This document shows, piece by piece, positions 30,409 to 38,944 of a DNA stretch of 64,000 nt. A program made the position numbers and the translations under genes. Each line of letters starts with the position of its first letter. Position 1 is the first letter of the stretch. The DNA lies in the NCBI RefSeq assembly GCF_900104775.1, contig NZ_FNSA01000003.1, forward strand, positions 992,001 through 1,056,000, written 5' to 3'. This DNA comes from Tsukamurella tyrosinosolvens (GTDB lineage: Bacteria > Actinomycetota > Actinomycetes > Mycobacteriales > Mycobacteriaceae). A model generated the notes under the pieces. That model made no database searches, was not told the origin of the DNA, and saw nothing but the letters and a program-made list of their open reading frames with translations.

Positions 30409-31455
30409 GTGCGGCGTCCGGTGGGGATGAGCCTCCCCGAGCGCTACCGCCCCGACCTGCGCGACGGCGGCCACGCGCTGCGCGTCGCGATCGCGCTCCT
30501 CGTCCCGGGCCTGGTGCTGATCGCCTGGGGGCGCCCCGAGCTGCTGATCTACGCCGAGTTCGGCGCCTTCGCCGGCATGTACGGGCGGGGCGAGCAGGGC
30601 CGGCCCCGGATCGTGCACCAGGTGCAGGCGGGCGGCCTGCTCATCGCGGGGGAGGCGCTCGGCATCACGCTGGCGCACCATCAGGCGCCGCCCTGGGTGC
30701 TCGTGGCCGTCGGCGTGGTCTTCGCCATGGTCTGCTCCGTCCTGTCCGACGCGGTGCGGCTGCGCCCCGCCGGGCCGTTCTTCTTCCTGTTCGCGATGGG
30801 CGCGACCGCGACACTGCCCGCGGGCCTGGCCCCGCCCTGGCAGGCGCTCGCGATCTGCGCCGCGACGGTGGTCTTCGCCATCGTGGTCGGCGCGATCGGC
30901 CGGCCCGACCCCTTCCGGGGCCGGCCCTGGTGGGACGGCATCGCGATGGTGCTGCGCCGCCCGGCGCCCGGCGTGGGCATCCATGCGCTGCGCTACGCCC
31001 TCGCCGTCGGCATCGCGGGCACTGCGGGGGTGCTGATCGGCGTCGACCACGCGAACTGGGCGATGGCGGCCGCGGCGGTCCCGCTCGCTGTGATCGACGC
31101 GGGCCGGCCGTCCGACGCGGAGACCGGGCTGGTGATCACCCGCGCGACGCACCGCACCATCGGGACCTTCGTCGGGCTCGCCGTGGCCGCGGCGCTCTTG
31201 GCGCTCGACCCCGGGCCCACCGCGCTGGCGCTCGTGGCGATCGCGCTGCTGTTCCCGACGGAGCTGTACACGGCGCGGCACTACGCCGTCGCGATCGGCT
31301 TCTTCACCCCGCTGATCATGCTCATGACCGAGCTGGCCGACCCCACCGATCCGGTGCGGATGCTGCTCTACCGCGGCGTCGACACCGTGATCGGGGTGGT
31401 GGTGGGCGTCGCGGTCGCGCTCCTGGTGCGCAGCCCGGCCGAGCGGCGCCGCTGA
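30409..31455 (+). CDS. FUSC-family membrane protein
   Basis: A 348-residue protein with about ten hydrophobic segments in two halves. Internal repeats of the type AL(R)VAIAL(L)VPG and ALRYALAVGIAG open each half, as in the fusaric-acid resistance/YccC-type transporters. GVDHANWAMAAAAVPL and ATHRTIGTFVGLAVA are typical FUSC motifs. The start is GTG 30409 or ATG 30427; neither has a clear ribosome site. It may export aromatic compounds (family knowledge). Convergent with formate dehydrogenase. Confidence 0.82.
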   Translation: MRRPVGMSLPERYRPDLRDGGHALRVAIALLVPGLVLIAWGRPELLIYAEFGAFAGMYGRGEQGRPRIVHQVQAGGLLIAGEALGITLAHHQAPPWVLVAVGVVFAMVCSVLSDAVRLRPAGPFFFLFAMGATATLPAGLAPPWQALAICAATVVFAIVVGAIGRPDPFRGRPWWDGIAMVLRRPAPGVGIHALRYALAVGIAGTAGVLIGVDHANWAMAAAAVPLAVIDAGRPSDAETGLVITRATHRTIGTFVGLAVAAALLALDPGPTALALVAIALLFPTELYTARHYAVAIGFFTPLIMLMTELADPTDPVRMLLYRGVDTVIGVVVGVAVALLVRSPAERRR

Positions 31456-31491
31456 AGCGCCGTGGGTGCCGGGACCGCGCACCGTCGGCGA

Positions 31492-32670
31492 TCAGACGTG
31501 CGCGCCCGGGCTGGCGGAGCCGTCGGAGGTGTACGAGCTCGCGCCCACGCCCGCCAGCGCGCCGCCGTCCACGATGAGGTACTCGTCGCGGATCGGCGAA
31601 CCGGCGAAGAAGTCCTCGAGGATCTCGCGGGTGCCCGCGGCGTACCGGGCCTGCGCGGAGAGCGTCGTTCCGGAGACGTGCGGGGTCATCGCGTGGTGCG
31701 GCATGGTGCGCCACGGGTGGTCGACGGCCGGCGGCTGCGGGAACCAGACGTCGCCGGCGTAGCCCGCGAGCTGCCCGGACTCGAGCGCGGCGACGACGTC
31801 GTCGCGGACCACGATCTCGGCGCGCGCGGTGTTCACGATGTAGGAGCCGCGGCGCATCGTCGACAGCAGGTCGGCGTCGAACATGTGGTAGGTCTTCGGG
31901 TGCAGCGGGGCGTGGATGTCGACCACGTCCACCGAGCGGACCAGCGACTCGACCGACTCGTGGTAGGTCAGGTTCAGCTCCTGCTCGAGCTCCAGCGGCA
32001 GGCGGCGGGTGTCGAAGTAGTGCAGCCGCACGCCGAACGGGGCGAGGCGTCGCATCACGGCCTGGCCGATGCGGCCGGCGGCGATGATGCCGACGTCCAT
32101 GCCCTCGAGATCGTAGGCGCGCTCGACGCAGTCGGCGATGTTCCAGCCGCCCTCGACCACCCACTTGTACGAGGGGACGAAGTTGCGGACCAGCGTGAGG
32201 ATCTGCATCACGGCGTGCTCGGCGACGCTGATCGAGTTGCTGTAGGTGACCTCGGCGACGGTGATCCCGGCCTTGATCGCCGCGTCCAGGTCGACGTGGT
32301 CCGAGCCGATGCCGGCGGTGAGCGCGAGCTTGAGGTTCGGGGCCTTCGCGATGCGCTCGGCCGAGAGGTAGGCGGGCCAGAAGGGCTGCGAGATGACGAC
32401 CTCGGCCTCGGCGAGGTGGCGCTCGAACTCGGGGCCGTCCTTCTCCGACGTCACGATCAGCTCGTGGCCGGCCGCCTCGAGGTACTTCCGCAGGCCCAGC
32501 TCGCCGGAGACGCAGCCGAGCAGCTCGCCCGGTGTGAAGTCGATCGCGGCGGGGGACGGGATGGTCTGCCCGCCGGGGTAGGCCTCGATCAGCGGGATGG
32601 AGTCGCGGGCGTACTCGGGCGGGTAGCCCGTCACCGGGTCGGGGTACAGGACACACAGGATCTTCGCCAT
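31492..32670 (-). CDS. fdh: NAD+-dependent formate dehydrogenase
   Basis: Oxidises formate to CO2 with NAD+, without metal cofactors. The 392-residue D-2-hydroxyacid dehydrogenase-fold protein has the substrate loop SNSISVAEHAVM, the Rossmann motif GRIGQAVMRRL followed by YFDTRRLP (Asp, so NAD+ rather than NADP+), ARAEIVV, PQPPAVDHPW (Gln) and the catalytic His in MTPHVSG. AGGAG precedes ATG 32670. A LysR gene lies upstream on the same strand. It could supply NADH or remove formate. Confidence 0.94.
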   Translation of the reverse strand: MAKILCVLYPDPVTGYPPEYARDSIPLIEAYPGGQTIPSPAAIDFTPGELLGCVSGELGLRKYLEAAGHELIVTSEKDGPEFERHLAEAEVVISQPFWPAYLSAERIAKAPNLKLALTAGIGSDHVDLDAAIKAGITVAEVTYSNSISVAEHAVMQILTLVRNFVPSYKWVVEGGWNIADCVERAYDLEGMDVGIIAAGRIGQAVMRRLAPFGVRLHYFDTRRLPLELEQELNLTYHESVESLVRSVDVVDIHAPLHPKTYHMFDADLLSTMRRGSYIVNTARAEIVVRDDVVAALESGQLAGYAGDVWFPQPPAVDHPWRTMPHHAMTPHVSGTTLSAQARYAAGTREILEDFFAGSPIRDEYLIVDGGALAGVGASSYTSDGSASPGAHV

Positions 32671-32804
32671 GATCACTCCTTGAATGGACGAGGGGGAGAA
32701 TGGATTTCGTCCCTCTGCATCCACTGTCGCGCGTCCCGTCGTGCGCGTCCAATACGGGGATCCGCTCGCCCGATAGGCGGTGCCGATCACCGCAGGGCAG
32801 GGGC

Positions 32805-33692
32805 TCAGTCCGCGCGCTGCGCGCTCTCCGCGAGGGCCCGGGCGAGCACCGATTCGGGATCGCCGGCGCCGCGCACGAGGGCCACGGAGGTGGCGAGCTC
32901 GCCCGCGCCCTCGAGCTCGACGGTCCGCGTGCCCGACGGTGCGCGGTACGTCGCGATCCACGCCCGCGGCACGATCGACGCCCACCGCCCCGCGCCCACC
33001 ATCGCCAGGAGCGTCGCCACCGAGTCGGCCTCCAGGCGCGGCGTGAGCCGCACCCCGTGCGCCCGGGCCGCCGCGTCGACGAGGTCCCGCCCGTGCATGC
33101 CCTCGTGCAGCAGGCACATCGGCAGCTGCGCGGCGTCCGCCCACGCGAGCGGGCCGTCACCGTCGGGCAGGAGGTCCTCGCGCGCGATGAGTGCGAGCCG
33201 GTCCGTGTACAGCGGCGTCACCGACAACCCGTCGACGTCGACGCCCTCGGGGTAGACGATGCCCGCGTCCAACTCGAACCGGCGGATCCGCTCGACCACG
33301 TCGGCGGAGCGCAGGCCCGCCCACACCCGGACCCGGACCAGCGGGTGGGCGGCGCAGAACGGGTCGGTGAGGAGCGCGGCGGACGTGGCGGCGGCGGGGA
33401 TCACGCCGAGGCTCAGCTCTCCGGTGAGCCCGGTGCGCAGGGCCGTGACCTCGAGCTCCAGGGCGTCGCGGTCGGCGAGGATGCGCCGGGCCCAGGGCAC
33501 GAGCCGCTCACCCTCGGGGGTCAGGCCCTCGAAGGAGGAGCCGCGCAGGACGAGGGGCACCTTGAGTTCGTGCTCGAGTTTGCGGATCGCCTCGGACAGC
33601 GCGGGCTGCGAGACGTAGCAGGCGCTGGCCGCGCGGGCGAAGTGCTGCTCGCGCGCGAGGGCGACGAAGTACTCGAGCTGCCGGAAGAGCAT
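32805..33692 (-). CDS. LysR family transcriptional regulator
   Basis: A 295-residue protein with the N-terminal winged helix LEYFVALAREQHFARAASAC followed by YVSQPALSEAIRKLE, and a C-terminal periplasmic-binding-like effector domain. It is on the same strand as and upstream of the formate dehydrogenase gene, with a 134-bp gap, and 9 bases after the ArsC-like gene. A role in controlling fdh is plausible from position alone. Confidence 0.92.
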   Translation of the reverse strand: MLFRQLEYFVALAREQHFARAASACYVSQPALSEAIRKLEHELKVPLVLRGSSFEGLTPEGERLVPWARRILADRDALELEVTALRTGLTGELSLGVIPAAATSAALLTDPFCAAHPLVRVRVWAGLRSADVVERIRRFELDAGIVYPEGVDVDGLSVTPLYTDRLALIAREDLLPDGDGPLAWADAAQLPMCLLHEGMHGRDLVDAAARAHGVRLTPRLEADSVATLLAMVGAGRWASIVPRAWIATYRAPSGTRTVELEGAGELATSVALVRGAGDPESVLARALAESAQRAD

Positions 33693-33701
33693 CGCCCTTC
33701 G

Positions 33702-34043
33702 CTACAGGATCTCGTCGACGGCCTCGGTGGGGCGGGCCATGCGGGTGCCCTTGGCCGTCACCACGAAGGGCCGCTCGATGAGCTTGGGGTGCGCGACCAT
33801 CGCGTCGAGCAGCGCGTCATCGGAGGCGTCGGCGAGCCCGAGGTCCTTGTACTCGGCCTCGCGGGTGCGGACGGCCTGCCGGACGGTGAGCCCGGCGTCG
33901 TCGATGAGCTTCGTCAGCTCCGCCTTCGACGGCACCTGGTCGAGGTACTTGACCACCGTCACCGTCGCGCCGGCCTCCTCCAGCCGGGCCAGCGCCTGGC
34001 GGGACTTGGTGCAGCGGGGGTTGTGGTAGATCGTCGCGTCCAT
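33702..34043 (-). CDS. ArsC-family (glutaredoxin-type arsenate reductase-like) protein
   Basis: A 113-residue thioredoxin-fold protein starting MDATIYHNPRCTKSR, where Cys 11 is the catalytic Cys of the glutathione-linked ArsC family. KLIERPFVV and the conserved Arg before it (HPKLIERP) complete the active site. ATG 34043 is preferred; a start 9 bases earlier is possible. No arsenic genes are nearby. Many such proteins are Spx/ArsC-like with unknown roles, and glutaredoxin/mycothiol partners are not shown here. Confidence 0.88.
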   Translation of the reverse strand: MDATIYHNPRCTKSRQALARLEEAGATVTVVKYLDQVPSKAELTKLIDDAGLTVRQAVRTREAEYKDLGLADASDDALLDAMVAHPKLIERPFVVTAKGTRMARPTEAVDEIL

Positions 34044-34053
34044 ACGGGCCAAT

Positions 34054-34356
34054 CTAGTCTCTGACCGCCAGGTGCACCTCGACGGTGTCGCCGATGTCGA
34101 CGCCCTCGGCGGCGCGGACGGCCTTCTTCAGCGGCAGCACGTAGGTACCGCGCCCGGAGTCCGGGAAGATCGACGTCGCCCACGTGGTCGCCCCGATGGT
34201 CACGGAGACGCGAACGCTCCCGAACCCCGGCTTCGAGCCGTCGACGGTGTCGGCGATCTCGTCGGCCAGGTGGTTCGGGAGCGCGACGAAGCGGCAGGCG
34301 GCGAAGACCTCCGAGAGCCAGATCTCGGCCCGGAAATCTCCCCGGACGCCCGCCAT
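34054..34356 (-). CDS. DUF1905 domain protein
   Basis: A 100-residue protein made of one DUF1905 beta domain; FVALPNHLADEI, GSVRVSVTIGATTWATSIFPD and YVLPLKKAVRAAEG are typical. Starts with ATG 34356, 7 bases after the prs stop. It ends 10 bases before the ArsC-like start. Function unknown. Confidence 0.85.
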   Translation of the reverse strand: MAGVRGDFRAEIWLSEVFAACRFVALPNHLADEIADTVDGSKPGFGSVRVSVTIGATTWATSIFPDSGRGTYVLPLKKAVRAAEGVDIGDTVEVHLAVRD

Positions 34357-34363
34357 GCGGGGG

Positions 34364-35341
34364 CTAGGCGTTGCCGTTGAACAGGCTCGTGACCGAGCCG
34401 TTCTCGAAGACCTCGCGGATCGTGCGGGCCAGCAGCGGCGCGATCGGCAGCACGGTGAGCGTCTCGAAGTGCTTCTCCGGCGGGATGGGCAGCGTGTTGG
34501 TCGCGATGACCTCGCGCGCGCCGCAGTTCGCGAGGCGCTCGGTGGCGGGCTCGGAGAAGACGCCGTGCGTGGTCGCGATGATCACGTCCTTCGCGCCGGC
34601 CTCCTTGAGCACGCCCACGGCGCCGGCGATGGTGCCGCCGGTGTCGATCATGTCGTCGATCAGGACGCAGGTGCGGCCCGCGACGTCACCGACGACGCGG
34701 TTGCTCTTGACCTGGTTCGCGACGTTGGGGTCGCGGGTCTTGTGCACGAAGGCCAGGGGCGCACCGTCGAGGGCGTCGGCCCACTTCTCGCCCACCTTGA
34801 CGCGGCCGGCGTCGGGGGAGACCACCACCATGTTCTCGGTGCCGTAGTGCTCGCGCACGTAGTCGGCCAGCATGGTCTGCGCGTGCATGTGGTCGACGGG
34901 GCCGTCGAAGAAGCCCTGGATCTGATCGGTGTGCAGGTCGACCGTGATGATCCGGTCGGCGCCCGCGGTCTTGAACAGGTCCGCGACCAGGCGCGCCGAG
35001 ATCGGCTCGCGGCCGCGGTGCTTCTTGTCCTGGCGGGCGTACGGGTAGAACGGCAGGATCGCGGTGATCCGCTTCGCCGAGCCGCGCTTGAGCGCGTCGA
35101 TCATGATCAGCGTCTCCATGATCCACTGATTGACCGGGTACGGCGCGCTCTGCAGGACGAAGGCGTCGCTACCGCGCACCGACTCCTCGAAGCGCACGAA
35201 GATCTCGCCGTTGGCGAAATCGCGTGCCGTCTGCGGGGTGACCTGCACACCGAGCTCGTCGGCGACCTGCTGCGCCAGCTCGGGGTGGGCACGGCCCGAG
35301 AACAGCATCAGGTTCTTCTGGTTATCGATCCAGTTGCTCAC
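34364..35341 (-). CDS. prs: ribose-phosphate pyrophosphokinase
   Basis: Makes PRPP from ribose 5-phosphate and ATP for nucleotides, His, Trp and cell-wall arabinan precursors. The 325-residue class I enzyme shows the pyrophosphate/flexible-loop region [19 protein letters not shown] and the PRPP signature [17 protein letters not shown]. Its ATG overlaps the glmU stop by 4 bases. Order glmU-prs is as in M. tuberculosis (Rv1018c-Rv1017c). Confidence 0.97.
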   Translation of the reverse strand: MSNWIDNQKNLMLFSGRAHPELAQQVADELGVQVTPQTARDFANGEIFVRFEESVRGSDAFVLQSAPYPVNQWIMETLIMIDALKRGSAKRITAILPFYPYARQDKKHRGREPISARLVADLFKTAGADRIITVDLHTDQIQGFFDGPVDHMHAQTMLADYVREHYGTENMVVVSPDAGRVKVGEKWADALDGAPLAFVHKTRDPNVANQVKSNRVVGDVAGRTCVLIDDMIDTGGTIAGAVGVLKEAGAKDVIIATTHGVFSEPATERLANCGAREVIATNTLPIPPEKHFETLTVLPIAPLLARTIREVFENGSVTSLFNGNA

Positions 35342-36789
35342 TGCTCGTCAATCCTCGCGATAGCCTGCTGGGCCGCCTCGGCTGAGCTCGTGCCCGGACG
35401 CCGGTGGAGGACCCATTCCTCGATGTTCCGCTGATCCGCGGCGGAGACCGCCAGGGCTCCCGGCGGCACGTCGCGCTTGATCACGGTACCCGCTCCGCTG
35501 TACGCCCCGTCGCCCACCTCCACCGGCGCGATGAGCATCGTGTCGGATCCGATGCGCACGTGGTCGCCGATCACCGTTCGGTGTTTGTTCACCCCGTCGT
35601 AATTCACCGTCACCGTCGCGCAGCCGATGTTGCTGCCCTCGCCGATGGTCGCGTCGCCGATGTAGCTCAGGTGCGGGATCTTGCTGCCCGCTCCGATCTG
35701 CGCGTTCTTGGTCTCGGCGAAGGCGCCGATCTTGCCCTTCGGTCCGAGGTCGGTGTTCGGCCGCAGGTAGCTGAACGGCCCGACGGTCGCATTCTCGCGG
35801 ATCACCGACAGGTGCACCTCGCTGCGCAGCACCGTCGCGCCGGCGCCCACCTCGGTGTCGACCAGCGTGGTGTCGGGGCCGATCACCGCGTCCTCGGCGA
35901 CGACGGTGGCGCCGCGCAGGTGCGTGCCCGGCTGGATCACGACGTCGGGCGCGATCTCGACGTCCACATCGATGTAGGTACTCGCGGGGTCGACGACGGT
36001 GACCCCGTTCAGCTGGTGCCGCTCGACGATCCGCCGGTTGAGCTCGCGGCCGAGCTGGGAGAGTTGGATCCGGTCGTTGCAGCCCGCGACGAGCATTTCG
36101 TCGTCGACGTGGTCGCCGCGCACCAGCTGGCCGGCCGCGCGGGCGATGCCGATCACGTCGGTGAGGTACAGCTCGCCCTGCGAGTTGTCGGGCCGCAGCT
36201 GAGCGAGCGCGGCGACGAGCTGCGCGTGGTCGAAGGCGTACACGCCGGAGTTGATCTCCGTGATGGCGAGCTGCTCGGGCGTCGCGTCCTTCTGCTCGAC
36301 GATCTGGGTGACCTGGCCGTCCTGCGTGCGCAGCACGCGGCCGTAGCCGGTCGGATCGGCGACGGCGGTGGTGAGCACGGTGACCGCGGCGCCGTCGCCG
36401 CCGGTGTGCGTGTCCAGGAGCTCGCGCAGCGTCGTGGCGTCGAGGAGCGGGACGTCGGCGGCCGTGACGATGACGGTGCCGGCGAAGTCCGCGGGCAGAG
36501 CGCTGAGCCCGGCCTGCACGGCGTCACCGGTGCCGCGCTGCTGCTCCTGCACGGCGACGAGGATCTCGTGCTCCAGTTCGCCCGCGGTGGCCAGCGCGGC
36601 CGCGGAGACCCGGTCCCGGTCGTGGCCGACGACCACGACGAGGTGCTCCGGCGTCGTGCCCGCGGCGGCGTGCAGCGCGTGCCCCAGCAGGGTGCGGCCC
36701 GCGATCGCGTGCAGCACCTTCGGTGTCTTCGATCGCATGCGCGTTCCCGCGCCCGCGGCGAGGATCACCACCGCTGTTCCGTTCGCCAT
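35338..36789 (-). CDS. glmU: bifunctional GlcNAc-1-phosphate uridyltransferase/acetyltransferase
   Basis: Makes UDP-GlcNAc for peptidoglycan and the cell-wall linker. The 483-residue protein has an N-terminal pyrophosphorylase ([20 protein letters not shown]) and a C-terminal left-handed beta-helix of hexapeptides ending at [11 protein letters not shown], as is usual. Starts at ATG 36789. It lies divergent from tRNA-Gln and is coupled to prs through a 4-base overlap. Confidence 0.97.
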   Translation of the reverse strand: MANGTAVVILAAGAGTRMRSKTPKVLHAIAGRTLLGHALHAAAGTTPEHLVVVVGHDRDRVSAAALATAGELEHEILVAVQEQQRGTGDAVQAGLSALPADFAGTVIVTAADVPLLDATTLRELLDTHTGGDGAAVTVLTTAVADPTGYGRVLRTQDGQVTQIVEQKDATPEQLAITEINSGVYAFDHAQLVAALAQLRPDNSQGELYLTDVIGIARAAGQLVRGDHVDDEMLVAGCNDRIQLSQLGRELNRRIVERHQLNGVTVVDPASTYIDVDVEIAPDVVIQPGTHLRGATVVAEDAVIGPDTTLVDTEVGAGATVLRSEVHLSVIRENATVGPFSYLRPNTDLGPKGKIGAFAETKNAQIGAGSKIPHLSYIGDATIGEGSNIGCATVTVNYDGVNKHRTVIGDHVRIGSDTMLIAPVEVGDGAYSGAGTVIKRDVPPGALAVSAADQRNIEEWVLHRRPGTSSAEAAQQAIARIDEQ

Positions 36790-36920
36790 CGCTGCTCCTG
36801 AGGTGTCGTCGGTGTCGTGCGTTTCGCGTCGAGAGTCGGCGCAATCCTACGAGAACCGCCGCGGTCGAGCGTCCGTGGCACAATGCTGGGCGACGGTTCC
36901 GAGCGCCAGCCCGGGCCCGG

Positions 36921-36992
36921 TCTCCCGTGGTGTAATCGGCAACACTTCTGATTTTGGTTCAGACATTTCAGGTTCGAGTCCTGGCGGGAGAG
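36921..36992 (+). tRNA. tRNA-Gln (anticodon TTG)
   Basis: Cloverleaf: acceptor TCTCCCG (36921-36927) pairs with CGGGAGA (36985-36991). The anticodon stem TCTGA/TCAGA holds loop TTTTGGT with anticodon TTG. The T arm is CAGG-TTCGAGT-CCTG. G is the discriminator and CCA is not encoded. Lies between divergent glmU and a convergent glycosylase-like gene. Confidence 0.95.
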
Positions 36993-37004
36993 CAACGCCC
37001 TGGA

Positions 37005-37445
37005 TCAGGGCTTCTGCGCCCGCTCCCACGGCTCGACGGGGCCCGGCACCGTCCGGAAGCTCCCGTGCGGATCCGGCCGCTCGACGGTGCGCCACCGTTC
37101 CGCCACGTCCGGGCTCCGCGCGTCGAGTTTGGCTCTGAGGTGCGCCCACTCCAGGTCGAGCTGCCCGTCGGTCACGTCGATCGGTGCGACGGTCGCGGTC
37201 GGCTCGTCGATGCGGGTGCGGTCGAAGTTGTAGCCACGGGCGTCGGCCTCGTCGGCGAGGGCGGCGAGGTACGCGCCGACGGCGGCGAGCGGCTCCGGCG
37301 TCGCGCGGAAGCGCTCCAGCTGGGGATGCTGCGTGTAGCCCTTCGTGCGGCCCGCGAGCACCGCCTGCGCGAGCAGCGTCTCGCGCCAGCAGGCGATCAG
37401 CGCCTGCCGATCGAGGTAGCGGGGGTGTACCGACCAGATGCGCAT
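37005..37445 (-). CDS. pyrimidine dimer DNA glycosylase/endonuclease V-like protein
   Basis: A 146-residue protein starting MRIWSVHPRYLDRQALIACW, with TLLAQAVLAGRTKGYTQHPQ, the core of the Pyr_excise family. T4 endonuclease V uses Thr 2 as the nucleophile; here residue 2 is Arg, as I recall for bacterial relatives of this subgroup, so glycosylase activity should not be assumed. Convergent with tRNA-Gln, 12 bases apart. Confidence 0.82.
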   Translation of the reverse strand: MRIWSVHPRYLDRQALIACWRETLLAQAVLAGRTKGYTQHPQLERFRATPEPLAAVGAYLAALADEADARGYNFDRTRIDEPTATVAPIDVTDGQLDLEWAHLRAKLDARSPDVAERWRTVERPDPHGSFRTVPGPVEPWERAQKP

Positions 37446-37561
37446 GCCCCCACGCTATCCGGCCGGGTCTGGAACCGTCGCCTGTGCCGGTTCGCCCGAA
37501 ATGTCCCGCGCACCAACCGGGGTGCAAGGCGACGACAAGATCGCGGTGGCTGACTGACGGC

Positions 37562-37933
37562 ATGAACCCGTACGAGCAGAACCCGGCGCAGCAGCCTGCC
37601 GGCCCGTCCTACCCGCAGCAGCCCTACGCGGAGCAGGGCCATCCGCGGCACCCCTATGTCCAGCCGCAGCCGTACCCGCAGGGGCCCGTCTTCCAGGCGA
37701 AGTTCCGCAGGCACACGGGGCTGCTGATCCTGGCCCAGTGGCAGGACTCCTACGCCACGGGCGATTACCAGCAGATCCGCGCCGCCTACCGCGCGGCGCA
37801 GACCCACAACCTGCTCGCCGGCTGGTGGGGCCTGATCTCGCTGTTGGTTTACAACTGGATCGCCCTCCTCGGCAATGTCTCCGAGATGAGTCGCATCAAG
37901 CAGCAGGCGCGGGCCGCCGGACTCGAGGTCTAG
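37562..37933 (+). CDS. small membrane protein with Pro/Gln/Tyr-rich N terminus
   Basis: A 123-residue protein. Residues 1-45 are rich in Pro, Gln and Tyr (MNPYEQNPAQQPAGPSYPQQ). They are followed by an amphipathic part with WQDSYATGDYQQIRAAYRA and one membrane segment (WWGLISLLVYNWIALLG, about 92-108). No family recognised. Divergent from the glycosylase-like gene. Confidence 0.65.
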   Translation: MNPYEQNPAQQPAGPSYPQQPYAEQGHPRHPYVQPQPYPQGPVFQAKFRRHTGLLILAQWQDSYATGDYQQIRAAYRAAQTHNLLAGWWGLISLLVYNWIALLGNVSEMSRIKQQARAAGLEV

Positions 37934-37990
37934 CGGCCCGCGCCTCGGCGGATCGCGCGCGCCGGGGGAGGGGAGCGCGGCGATCGGGTC

Positions 37991-38206
37991 TCAGTTGGGC
38001 TCCTCCCAGTCGTAGCCGGTGCCGGTGTCCACCTCCACGCATTCGAGGGTGTCGCCGTTCGGCGTGGTGATGCGCTGCCCCTCCTGGGTGGCGCTGCACG
38101 AGTCGTACATCTGCGGGGTGGCGGCGGAGGCGATGGCGGGGGTGAGGGCGAAGGCCGAGATCGCGAGGAATCCGGCTGCGGCGAGGGTCTTTCGGCTGAT
38201 GGTCAT
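37991..38206 (-). CDS. small secreted protein
   Basis: A 71-residue protein with a signal peptide (MTISRKTLAAAGFLAISAFA...TPAIASAA) cut after ASA, leaving about 43 residues. The mature part has two Cys (SCSATQ and LECVEV) that could form a disulfide and an acidic C terminus (DWEEPN). No family recognised. Confidence 0.65.
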   Translation of the reverse strand: MTISRKTLAAAGFLAISAFALTPAIASAATPQMYDSCSATQEGQRITTPNGDTLECVEVDTGTGYDWEEPN

Positions 38207-38406
38207 GATTCGACGGTGCGCCGCGAACCTGGGGATCCGGTGTCAGCCGGGTGCGCCTTCGCTGCGGATTCTCCGCATCCGTCGTCAGTCGTGAGACGGC
38301 CGGCGGTCCGGCCTGCACAATCAAGTGTGACGAGGCGCACATCACCGACAACGTGCAGGCAGCGGGGCGTTCTGCTGGCTCTGCAACGTCTTTTCTGGCG
38401 CGACCG

Positions 38407-38435
38407 TTGACAGGAATAGTCATCGGCCATAGCGT
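38407..38435 (+). promoter_or_regulatory. strong promoter for the small-protein/CsbD/DoxX unit
   Basis: TTGACA (38407-38412) and TAGCGT (38430-38435) are separated by exactly 17 bp, a near-consensus -35 with an actinobacterial TANNNT -10. It drives the rightward genes that start at 38479. The rest of the gap 38207-38478 (271 bases) holds nothing else that I can support. Confidence 0.7.
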
Positions 38436-38478
38436 GAAATCTGTTCGAAACGACATAGATTTTCGATGGGAGCGCGAG

Positions 38479-38652
38479 ATGAACGACACCCGAGCCACAC
38501 CGGCCCGAATCCCGCGCCGCCCCGTCGAAGCGGCTCCGCCGCTGGTCCTCCACCCTCGCGGTGGTGTCGTGATCGTCACCCTGCTGGTGCTGATGGCGGG
38601 CCTCATGCTGGCGCCCCTCGTCCTGCACCTCGCGGGTGTACCGATCGGCTGA
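38479..38652 (+). CDS. small single-helix membrane protein
   Basis: A 57-residue protein starting MNDTRATPARIPRRPVEAAP, with one hydrophobic stretch (VVIVTLLVLMAGLMLAPLVL, about 32-51). GGGAG lies upstream of the ATG. First gene after the promoter at 38407, 48 bases before csbD. No family recognised. Confidence 0.6.
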   Translation: MNDTRATPARIPRRPVEAAPPLVLHPRGGVVIVTLLVLMAGLMLAPLVLHLAGVPIG

Positions 38653-38700
38653 TCCGGCCGTCGAGCAGCACAGGCGAACCCCGACGCGAAGGAGAGCACC

Positions 38701-38910
38701 ATGAGCTTCACCGATGACGCCAAGAACAAGGCTCAGGACATCAAGGGCCGGGCCAAGGAGACCGTCGGCACCGCCTTCGACGATCCCCAGCTCAAGGAGG
38801 AGGGCCGCGGCGACCAGGCCGAGGCCTCGATCAAGGACAAGATCGCCGGCGCCGCCGACAAGGTCAAGGAGGGCGTCGACGAGGTGAAGGACAAGCTCTC
38901 GGGCAACTGA
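38701..38910 (+). CDS. CsbD family stress protein
   Basis: A 69-residue, highly charged helical protein: MSFTDDAKNKAQDIKGRAKE, then GTAFDDPQLKEEGRGDQAEA and a Lys/Glu/Asp-rich end. CsbD-like proteins are general-stress proteins of unknown mechanism. GAAGGAGAGC precedes the ATG. Part of a rightward run of small genes with DoxX. Confidence 0.9.
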   Translation: MSFTDDAKNKAQDIKGRAKETVGTAFDDPQLKEEGRGDQAEASIKDKIAGAADKVKEGVDEVKDKLSGN

Positions 38911-38944
38911 TCCGCCCGAGACCCGACGACGATGGGAGCTGGAC

